From contig JAKFUF010000035.1 in assembly GCA_021732845.1 (NCBI GenBank), positions 1 to 64,000 of the forward strand: a DNA stretch of 64,000 bases, read 5' to 3'. Both the position numbers and the translations under genes were made by a program. This stretch comes from Planctomycetaceae bacterium. GTDB taxonomy: Bacteria > Planctomycetota > Planctomycetia > Planctomycetales > Planctomycetaceae. Within the stretch, counting starts at the first letter, position 1. Each line of letters starts with the position of its first letter. Below, in pieces: positions 37,546-44,837 of this stretch. A model generated the notes under the pieces. The model was not told the DNA's origin, ran no database searches, and saw nothing but the letters and a program-made list of their open reading frames with translations.

Positions 37546-38693
37546 CAGGCAATCTCCACGAACGAGTTCGAGTCGGTCCACTGACCCATTTCTTCCTGGA
37601 ACTTCAAACTCTTATCCACCTCGAGCATGCCATCTTCCGCGATCCGCAGACCGACGCGCTCCAGGGGACGGGGCGCTGGGCCCTCGAAGTTGACTCCAGT
37701 GATGTAGAAGCCCGAACCATGACAGGGGCATTTGAATTTCTGTTCGCCTTCGAGCCAGCTCGGCGTGCAGCCGAGGTGGGTGCAGACCGACAGCAGGGCA
37801 TAGATCATATTTTTGCCCTGATACTGATCGGTATGGACGATCCACACACCTTGCGAGGCCACAAATCGCGTGGCTACAGTCCCCAGGTCGAAGTCGTTTG
37901 GCGAACCAATCTTGAACTTGCGAGGGGGTTCCGCGAGGACATTGGGGAGCATGAAGCGCGCCACCATCAGGCTCGCCAAGCCAAGCCACGCCGTCAGCAG
38001 GGAGCTGGCGATCATAAATGGCGTCATCATGATTCCCGGCAACGCCACGGCCGTAACCATGATGGCCGCCAGCATTCCCCGGCGTTCTTCCACCTTGGCC
38101 TTTTTCGCGGGCGCCATGACCGGACGCTGCGGCATCGGCGGAACCACAACGGCTTTGACTGGAGCCGGAGCGGGGGCAGGTGCTTCAACAGGACGCACGG
38201 CGGCGAGCATTTGCTCAACCGACATGCCAGAAGTATTCACCGCAGTTTTCGCCGCGACCGGCACGGCAGCAGCGGACACGGGACTCGCCGCTGGCGCTGC
38301 GGCTGGCGCGGGGGATGCCCCGCCAGCCTTGGCGGCCCGAGCGGCCGCCAAAATATCGGCTGTTGTTTTTGGTTTTCCAGCAGGTGCTGCTGGTGATGCA
38401 GCGACCGGCGCAGAAGCGGCTGGCGCAGACGCTGCGGGAGCCGCAGACGCGCCTCCCGCCTTGGCGGCGCGGGCTGCGGCCAGAATTTCCGCAGTCGTCT
38501 TCGGCTTGGAGGCGGGGCTTGTAGGAGCCGCCGCCGGCGCAACCGGCTGCGCGGCTTCGGCGGCAGCCACGGGTGCGGCAGCTTCTGGAACAACTTCTGG
38601 CACTGCAGCGGGGGGGGCCGCGGCGGCTTTCGCCCCCGCGGCAGCGCGTGCAGCCGCCAGGATTTCGGCCGTACTCTTCTTCTGCTCAGCCAT
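37545..38693 (-). CDS. Rieske iron-sulfur protein with repetitive Ala-rich N-terminus
   Basis: 382 aa from ATG 38693 (an in-frame TTG at 38711 is less likely). The C-terminal domain holds the [2Fe-2S] motifs CTHLGC (C304, H306, C309) and CPCHGS (C322, C324, H325). A TM anchor (residues ~207-250) precedes it. The first ~200 residues are Ala/Pro-rich and contain four copies of a short helical motif, TAEILAAARAA: residues 7-18, 66-83, 110-127 and a divergent SVEQMLAAVRP at 158-168. Standard Rieske proteins have only a few residues there. With the usual topology this extension faces the cytoplasm. It is the first gene of the supercluster. Confidence 0.92.
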   Translation of the reverse strand: MAEQKKSTAEILAAARAAAGAKAAAAPPAAVPEVVPEAAAPVAAAEAAQPVAPAAAPTSPASKPKTTAEILAAARAAKAGGASAAPAASAPAASAPVAASPAAPAGKPKTTADILAAARAAKAGGASPAPAAAPAASPVSAAAVPVAAKTAVNTSGMSVEQMLAAVRPVEAPAPAPAPVKAVVVPPMPQRPVMAPAKKAKVEERRGMLAAIMVTAVALPGIMMTPFMIASSLLTAWLGLASLMVARFMLPNVLAEPPRKFKIGSPNDFDLGTVATRFVASQGVWIVHTDQYQGKNMIYALLSVCTHLGCTPSWLEGEQKFKCPCHGSGFYITGVNFEGPAPRPLERVGLRIAEDGMLEVDKSLKFQEEMGQWTDSNSFVEIA

Positions 38694-39011
38694 GGAACGC
38701 CCTGCGCTCAAACGATCAACGGGCGGACTCCGGCCCGCTTGTCACCAAGTCCGTGGGATTGTTGCAAGAACCGGGGGGAGTGACAACGGCCACCCCCTTT
38801 CGCCGGATTTTTTTTCTCAGATGCTGGAATGCACTTTTGGGCTTTCCCACTCTCCGGAAGCTGCCGTCATCTGTTTTTGCTCGGCGAAAGCGTTGTTGAT
38901 TTTGTCCGGTTGAACGGATTAAAGATCTTTCCAAGCCGGGGTGCAAAGTCGATTTACTCTTGCGGATGGGTATGCCATTCTGGGGCAGTTCCGACAAGCA
39001 ATCTTTGATGC
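38694..39011. other. Divergent intergenic region (supercluster and MFS promoters)
   Basis: 318 nt between the Rieske gene (leftwards) and the MFS gene (rightwards). It must hold both promoters. I see no gene and no convincing inverted repeat. An A/T-rich stretch around 38890-38980 is the likely promoter core, but I could not assign -35/-10 boxes. Confidence 0.4.
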
Positions 39012-40832
39012 ATGACTCTTTCGGGCGGGCGACTCCTGATGGCCAAGCCGACAAACATTCGATTCGTGATCATCGCGGTTTCGGTGTTGATGTCGACGAT
39101 CCTGTACCTGGACCGGTTTTGCGTATCGTTTGCCGAGCGTTACATCAAAGAGGATCTCGGACTGTCCGAGGCCTCCATGGCCTGGTTCAGCGGCATTTTC
39201 TTTTTCTCCTACGCGCTCGGGCAGGTCCCCGGCGGATGGCTCGGTGACCGCTTCGGTTCCCGGCTCATGCTGGCCATCTATATTCTCACCTGGTCACTAT
39301 TCACGGCGCTCATCGGCGTGGCGTCTGGTGTGGCCATGCTCCTCGCGATGCGGCTGGGCTGTGGCTTGGGCCAGGCGGGAGCTTACCCGGCCGCCGGTTC
39401 GCTGCTCAGCAAGTGGGTGCCCCTCGCCACACGTGGCATCGCGAGCAGCCTGGTGGTGCTGGGCGGACGCCTGGGGGCGGTGATCGCCCCGTTTCTCACC
39501 GGCATTCTGATCGTTGCCTTCACACCACTCGGCACCCCCGTCGATTTGGATGCCCGCGCGCTGCTCAAGCCGGAAAAACTTGTCTCGCGCCTCGCGCCAC
39601 CCGAACCGTCGGCGCTGGCCCCCACCGCGGAAGGCCATGTCTGGTCGCTGCTTTCTCCGGACGGCCAGACACTTGTCCGCGAGTCGGCCGGCAAATACCG
39701 GCAGTGGGAGGCCCGGCTGGCTCAAGCCGTCAAAGACAAAAAGCCTGCCAGCGATTTGGATCAGATCCGCAAGGCAGAGCCTGCGTTATCCGCAGCAGAG
39801 AAATCGGAACTGGCTGCTGCCTTGACAACTGTCATCAAAGAAATGACGGTCTATCCGACCGATTTGGCCGCCGCAGAACCGTTCAGCAAGTTGAAGTCGA
39901 TGGAACTGGAGGCGATGACGCTGCTTGACCAGCGGGGCAAGCGCGACCTGACCGATCTCGAAAAGCATCGTCTGAACCGGCTGGTGCTGGAGTCGGTCTT
40001 TCCTGAAGTCGGCAAGGTGTATGTCCGTGGCTGGCGACCGGTGCTGATCCTCTACGGAGTCGTCGGCCTCCTCGTGGCGGCCGTGTTCTTCTTTTTCTTT
40101 CGCGACACGCCGCGCGAGCATCCCTGGTGCAATGCCGAAGAACGGAACCTCATCGAAGCCGGGAAGCCGGTCACCTCCGAGGCCAAGGAGGGGATTCCGC
40201 TGTGGCGGCTCGTCAGCAACTTCAGCCTGTGGCTCAGCAGCATCTCGCAGATCACCACCAACGCCGCGTGGCTGTTCCTGGTGACCTATCTGGCAAGATT
40301 TTTGCTGGAAATCCATCAAGTGCCGATCTATCAACGCAGCATCATGGCCATGATCCCACCACTGGGAGGCATCGCCGGGATGTACCTTGGCGGCTGGCTG
40401 ACCGACGTGCTGACACGGAGTCTTGGGCTCCGCTGGGGCCGCGGGCTGCCCATGAGCCTCACGCGGTTCGGGGCCGCCACCGCCTACGTGGCCTGCCTGT
40501 TTCTCAATGACCCGTGGCTCGCCACCATCGCCTTCACCTTCGTGTTCTTTTTTGTCGATCTGGGTGTCAGCGCGACATGGGCCTTTTGCCAGGATGTCGG
40601 CGGGAAGCACGTGGGCTCTGTCCTGGGCTGGGGCAACATGTGGGGCAATTTTGGAGCCTTCGCCGCCCCCTTCGCCTACAACATGGTCCTGGGCAATTCA
40701 CCCGGTGCGGCCGAGTACAACACGATGTTCCTGCTCTGTGCCGGCCTGTTCGTGGTTTCCGGCCTGGCGGCACTGGGGATCGATGCGAGCAAGCCGGTCA
40801 TGGCCCAGCACCCGCCAGTGACCGAGGCATGA
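39012..40832 (+). CDS. MFS transporter with ~165-residue extracytoplasmic insert
   Basis: 606-aa major facilitator. It starts at ATG 39012, or ATG 39039 (MAKPTNIRF), which would be equally good. TM helices 1-5 carry the family loop motif GGWLGDRFGSRLML (74-87, between helices 2 and 3). A hydrophilic segment from ~172 to ~338, rich in Lys/Ala/Glu/Leu, interrupts the protein after helix 5. Helices 6-12 follow from GWRPVLILYG. With N-in topology the insert faces outside the cytoplasmic membrane. The transporter resembles the anion:cation symporter/sugar-acid group, but the substrate cannot be read. It is transcribed away from the respiratory cluster. Confidence 0.85.
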   Translation: MTLSGGRLLMAKPTNIRFVIIAVSVLMSTILYLDRFCVSFAERYIKEDLGLSEASMAWFSGIFFFSYALGQVPGGWLGDRFGSRLMLAIYILTWSLFTALIGVASGVAMLLAMRLGCGLGQAGAYPAAGSLLSKWVPLATRGIASSLVVLGGRLGAVIAPFLTGILIVAFTPLGTPVDLDARALLKPEKLVSRLAPPEPSALAPTAEGHVWSLLSPDGQTLVRESAGKYRQWEARLAQAVKDKKPASDLDQIRKAEPALSAAEKSELAAALTTVIKEMTVYPTDLAAAEPFSKLKSMELEAMTLLDQRGKRDLTDLEKHRLNRLVLESVFPEVGKVYVRGWRPVLILYGVVGLLVAAVFFFFFRDTPREHPWCNAEERNLIEAGKPVTSEAKEGIPLWRLVSNFSLWLSSISQITTNAAWLFLVTYLARFLLEIHQVPIYQRSIMAMIPPLGGIAGMYLGGWLTDVLTRSLGLRWGRGLPMSLTRFGAATAYVACLFLNDPWLATIAFTFVFFFVDLGVSATWAFCQDVGGKHVGSVLGWGNMWGNFGAFAAPFAYNMVLGNSPGAAEYNTMFLLCAGLFVVSGLAALGIDASKPVMAQHPPVTEA

Positions 40833-40889
40833 CGGGCGTCCCTGCGGTGCCCCGGATGCACAGTTCACGGGAAAACAACTAGAAGCTTT

Positions 40890-40906
40890 GGTCCCGCAGC
40901 GGGACC
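40890..40906. terminator. Hairpin between convergent MFS and NuoM-like genes
   Basis: GGTCCC (40890-40895) pairs with GGGACC (40901-40906) around GCAGC, and the inner GC may add two more pairs. It lies 58 nt after the MFS stop and 71 nt after the NuoM-like stop, so it could serve both. There is no T-run. Confidence 0.45.
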
Positions 40907-40976
40907 TTCGACCGACTCTCGACCAATTCAACGGACGGAAGGATCCAGGACCAATATGCCACGCTCGGGGCGGTGG

Positions 40977-42506
40977 TCAGTGTCCGATTGAAACGCTGCC
41001 GGTCGTGCTGGCAGCGGGCGCCAGAGCCACGGGAGTGGCCTTTGGTTTCACTGGCTTAATGGCTTTCTTGCCCGGCGTCACCTGTGGCACCGGCACTTGT
41101 TTCGGATCGCCGACGAGCGCTGTTCGTTCTCTGGTCAACTGTTTGGCCGCGTTGTAGCGCGAAACAACTCCCGGCTGCGGAAACACTCCGCCCAGCAAAA
41201 CGAGGGCGGCCAGTGTCAGCACGGCAAATCGTTCGCGGACGCCGATCTTCAGGGATATCGCGGAAACATGCCGGGTTCCGGTGAACAGTAGGAAGAACGC
41301 CTGCACCATGGCGATGCCGTTCATCGCCGAGGCCACCACCACCGCCGCGCCGATGTAAATGTAAACCTTCACGGCATCGTCGATCAGCAGCTCGGTGCCG
41401 ACAAAGCCGATGGTCAGCGGAAACCCGACGCAGGCGAGACCAGTCAGCAGGAAACAGACCGCCAAGGCCGGCGTGTTCTCATACAACCCCTGAAATTCGA
41501 CGAGCCCCAGCCGGCCTCGGCGGGCTTCCAAGGCCCGCATGGTGATGCCGAAACCGCCCAGGGAGATGCCGACCGAGAGCCACAGACTCAACGCCCCGGT
41601 CAGACCGACGAGCGACAGCATTTCCAACCCGACGAGTACCATCGACGAGTGGCTCAACAGCAGAAAACAGAAAAACCGACGTCCATCGCGCTGAACGAGG
41701 GCCATGGCTGCGGAATACGCTGCCGTGATCAGGGACATCAGCCCCATGATTCTGAGGGCGGCATCCGGAGCCACCGGCAGCACCAGCCGGACAGCGGCAT
41801 AGGCCCCGGTGATCGGCGCGAGAAACAGCAACGCCGTCCCGAATGTGGCCTTCTCAAACAGATCCGTCGTCCAGGTGTGGAACGGCAGCGTGCCGCAACG
41901 GATCAGCACGCCGAACAAAATCGGAATCACTGCCCACAACGCGTGTGGCTTGCCCCCCGTCTCGCCCTCAATGGTCACCAGCAATTGCCCGAGCACCATC
42001 AGCCCCACGGAAGTGAGCATGTAGAGCGCGTACATCCGCGTGCAGCGTTTGCGAGCCCGCAGTTCAAAAAATGGGGGCACCGTGCCCAAGGCGAGCAGGG
42101 CGATGACGAGCCACGGCTCACTGCAACTGAAGGTGGCCAGCAGCAATGCCTCGGAGAAGAGCATCCAAGAGAAGGAAAACCGGCGGACTTTCGTCCGCAT
42201 GGTGGCGATCGTCACCAGGAAGTACAGCAGGGCGACCAAAGGCAACAGCGGCGCACTGAGTTCATCAATGATGAAGATTTCCCGCCCGATCAGCTTCGCG
42301 AGAACATGCCCCGGATCATCGGCGCGGGTGGCATGCAGAATGCCAAAATCCTGCCAGGCGGACACCACGCACACGAGCGTCATCCCGCAAGCGACGAGGC
42401 TCCATTTGCGCGCCGCCAGCGGGTCCCGCAGGCAGCCGACCAGCAGCCCGCCCAACAGCGGGATGAGGATCCCCATTTCGAGCCACGGCAGGTGCAGATC
42501 GGTCAT
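40977..42506 (-). CDS. NuoM-type proton-channel subunit (DAB-like module)
   Basis: 509-aa membrane protein of the NuoL/M/N antiporter family with ~14 helices. It has an early Asp/Glu pair and the family core IRCGTLPFHTWTTDLFEKA. A Lys/Pro-rich tail of ~70 residues follows the last helix. The ATG overlaps the NuoL-like stop by 4 nt (ATGA). It has no neighbouring complex I genes, so it is part of a separate membrane module together with the NuoL-like and DabA proteins. Proton or cation flux is inferred from the family. Confidence 0.8.
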   Translation of the reverse strand: MTDLHLPWLEMGILIPLLGGLLVGCLRDPLAARKWSLVACGMTLVCVVSAWQDFGILHATRADDPGHVLAKLIGREIFIIDELSAPLLPLVALLYFLVTIATMRTKVRRFSFSWMLFSEALLLATFSCSEPWLVIALLALGTVPPFFELRARKRCTRMYALYMLTSVGLMVLGQLLVTIEGETGGKPHALWAVIPILFGVLIRCGTLPFHTWTTDLFEKATFGTALLFLAPITGAYAAVRLVLPVAPDAALRIMGLMSLITAAYSAAMALVQRDGRRFFCFLLLSHSSMVLVGLEMLSLVGLTGALSLWLSVGISLGGFGITMRALEARRGRLGLVEFQGLYENTPALAVCFLLTGLACVGFPLTIGFVGTELLIDDAVKVYIYIGAAVVVASAMNGIAMVQAFFLLFTGTRHVSAISLKIGVRERFAVLTLAALVLLGGVFPQPGVVSRYNAAKQLTRERTALVGDPKQVPVPQVTPGKKAIKPVKPKATPVALAPAASTTGSVSIGH

Positions 42507-43960
42507 ATCGATTCTTCGTAGGTGGAGGTCGGCGGCTGAATGCGCTGCGTTTGTCGGTCCGGCTCAACGGTGAGGTAGGCGGTCCATTTGCGTTCCATGG
42601 TGTCGCACCAGGTCATCACGCGGATGAATGGAACGACAATCAGGTCGCTGAGCAGGGCGTCGAGGTATCCCCGTTCGAGGGCCAGGCGGTAGAGCCACGT
42701 CCGCAGCCGTTCCGGAATCAGCCGCATCCAGAAGCTGGAGGCGTTTTGTACGCGGTCGCCCATGGCATTTTCCATGGCGCGGTAGTCCACCAGCAGGCTG
42801 GGCGCCCGCAAGAACTGCAGGGTCCGCAGGCAGCCATGACCCAGGATGTGGATCAACGCGAAGTAGTACCAGCCCATCCCAATCTCGGCGACGATGAGCC
42901 CGACCTGTGTGAGCGACGCAAAGGTCAGCGCACATTTGATGTCGGTCTGCACGCGTCCCGCAAACGCGGCGAACGCCGCGGTGACAAGACCGATTGCCAC
43001 CGTCAACCCGCCCACGACCGGCGACAGGACAATGATCGGACTGAACCGCAGCAGGAGAAACGCCCCGAGGTGGACGGAGAGCGCCCCGTAGAATACGGCG
43101 CTGGAGGGCGTGGGACCTTCCATGGCGCGGGGCAGCCACCCGGAAAACGGCACAAGGGCCGACTTGCCCGCCGCGGCAACCAGCAGCAGCGAGCCGACCA
43201 GCAGGGCTTCGTAGGATGTCAGCGGCGAGGTGCCTCCCGGCCAGTGCGTCGAGCCCAGAAAGGCTTCAAAATCGCCGAGGTGCTTGATCCTGTGCAGCAC
43301 AATCGACGCCAGCAGCAATGCGGCGTCGGAAATGCGATACACGATCCAGACCCGCAGTCCGTTCCGCACCGGGGCCGGCCGTTCGTGATAGAACGCCACA
43401 AGCAAGGCGGAAGACAGGCCCACCATCTCCCATCCGGAAAACAGCGTCTCGATGGTGCCGGCCATGGAGGTGACGACCATTCCCAATAGGAACAGGGCGT
43501 ACAGGGTGAAAAACCGGTTGAAACCCGGTTCATGGTGCATGTAGCGGTTGGCGAACGCTCCGATGGTTCCGCAGAGGACAAACGTCAGAATGACAAAGGG
43601 AACCGAGAGGCGATCGAACACGAATTGAATGTGGAAGTGGTATTCATCAGACACTGTCGCACTTTCGGCGACAGCATGCGACTCCGATCCATGTGTTGCC
43701 GCGCCGTGCCCGGCCGGAGGCAGCTCCACCCATCGGGAGAGTTCAATCGGCACATGGTGCCGGCCCAACAGGAGCATCATCGCCAGCATGACCACGGACG
43801 CGACCAGCCCGACAGTCACGGCGCACTGCACGGCCCGGCCGACCATCCGTTCGTTCAGCGGGCGGCCGAGCAGCGTCGTCAGTCCCATCACGACCATGAG
43901 CGCGGCCGGCGCGCCGACCACCACCAGGCCGAGCACGTTGAAGATCAGGTCGTAGGTCAT
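42503..43960 (-). CDS. NuoL-type proton-channel subunit, DabB-like
   Basis: 485 aa from ATG 43960 (an in-frame GTG precedes it by one codon; GGAAA lies upstream). The ~14-helix protein of the Proton_antipo_M family has FSGWEMVGLSSALLVAFY with its proton-path Glu, and AGKSALVPFSGWLPRAMEG, the conserved Lys-bearing helix. The C-terminal ~90 residues are amphipathic. DabB of inorganic-carbon transporters is of this family and always lies beside DabA. Here dabA is upstream on the same strand, across an 874-nt gap. Confidence 0.8.
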   Translation of the reverse strand: MTYDLIFNVLGLVVVGAPAALMVVMGLTTLLGRPLNERMVGRAVQCAVTVGLVASVVMLAMMLLLGRHHVPIELSRWVELPPAGHGAATHGSESHAVAESATVSDEYHFHIQFVFDRLSVPFVILTFVLCGTIGAFANRYMHHEPGFNRFFTLYALFLLGMVVTSMAGTIETLFSGWEMVGLSSALLVAFYHERPAPVRNGLRVWIVYRISDAALLLASIVLHRIKHLGDFEAFLGSTHWPGGTSPLTSYEALLVGSLLLVAAAGKSALVPFSGWLPRAMEGPTPSSAVFYGALSVHLGAFLLLRFSPIIVLSPVVGGLTVAIGLVTAAFAAFAGRVQTDIKCALTFASLTQVGLIVAEIGMGWYYFALIHILGHGCLRTLQFLRAPSLLVDYRAMENAMGDRVQNASSFWMRLIPERLRTWLYRLALERGYLDALLSDLIVVPFIRVMTWCDTMERKWTAYLTVEPDRQTQRIQPPTSTYEESI

Positions 43961-44240
43961 CACGTTTCCGACAAGTGTGGAATATCAAATCTGACGTGTC
44001 CGTCAAAAGTTCATTCGCTGGTTTCAACGCAATTTCAAATTTCAGATTTCACAGTAATATGTCTTTTGGCGACATTCAATTGGCGCGGCGATTGTCACAG
44101 TAATTGTTGCTGCGATCCTTAAGACAACTTTGACTGACCATTCTTCGTTCCCTTCGTTTCCTACTGTTCAAAATACTTCAGGTCGACACGCGGGCTACAA
44201 TGACGGTGGCTGATTTTCGACGATGTCCGGGAGAGTATCG

Positions 44241-44336
44241 CGCTTGGGACCGCATAAAGAATAAAGCACGCTTCAAGATGCTGACCGACGGCCGGTCTTA
44301 GGCAAAAAAAAGGAGAACCACGAATTTTCACGAATA
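44241..44336. repeat. 96-bp direct repeat, copy 1
   Basis: Core AAAGAATAAAGCACGCTTCA followed by a GATGCTGACCG block and ending ACCACGAATTTTCACGAATA. It matches copy 2 at 44418 with about nine mismatches in the last 81 bases and more in the first 15. The distance from one copy to the next is 177 nt. Confidence 0.7.
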
Positions 44337-44417
44337 AAGGATCGCCGCAAAAATAACTGTTCGATTTCGATTCGTTGATCCGCCAATGAGTCCGGTTTTA
44401 CGACTGCCGGAACCGGA

Positions 44418-44513
44418 CGCTAAGGACCCGACAAAGAATAAAGCACGCTTCAAGATGCTGACCGAATGCCGGCCGTAGGCAACGAAAAAGGGAACCACGA
44501 ATTCTCACGAATA
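44418..44513. repeat. 96-bp direct repeat, copy 2
   Basis: Second copy of the element at 44241, ending ACCACGAATTCTCACGAATA. Its right end runs into an 18-bp inverted repeat (44513-44530/44577-44594). Related ATTCGTG-type sequence occurs again at 61457-61550, so this is a dispersed repeat family. Confidence 0.7.
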
Positions 44514-44837
44514 CGACGAATGTCACGAATGGCAACGAGCAAGATTCCATCGCTCGCGAAGCCATGCCGGTTGACGATTCGTGAAATTCGTCGTTAATTT
44601 ATGACCGTACGATTCCCGCACCGTTTTGCCAGGCCTGTCGACTTCACCAACAAATTCATTCGTAGTCCCTGATGGCCTTCGCTGCTGGATAGGGAGTCAA
44701 TTCTCACAGTTGTTGTTGCTGCGATCCTTGGAACAAAAAGTTTTGAACAGAAGGAAACGAAGGGGGCGAAGTATGTGGGGGTCGGCGCTCTCTGCCAGGA
44801 CTTCAAACTGTCTACTGGCACCTCAAAACGGCGGCGG

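Larger units (their letters stand above)
43961..44837. mobile_element. Non-coding 0.6-kb element with inverted ends (decayed or MITE-like)
   Basis: 877 nt with no convincing gene. Arms 44143-44174 and 44740-44771 are inverted copies (28 of 32 positions match by eye; core AACAG..GGAAACGAAGGG). A 27-nt motif (core TTGTTGCTGCGATCCTT) occurs in the same direction at 44094-44120 and 44703-44729. Inside are two 96-bp direct repeats and an 18-bp inverted repeat (44513-44530 with 44577-44594; 17 of 18 match). The layout resembles a small non-autonomous element. I see no transposase and no clear target duplication. It separates dabA from the two NuoL/M-type genes and may contain a promoter for them. 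Confidence 0.5.

Noticed and set aside
44241-44513. Repeats considered as a CRISPR array
   Set aside because: There are only two copies, each 96 bp long, which is far above CRISPR repeat length, and the copies are not identical; no cas gene is near.
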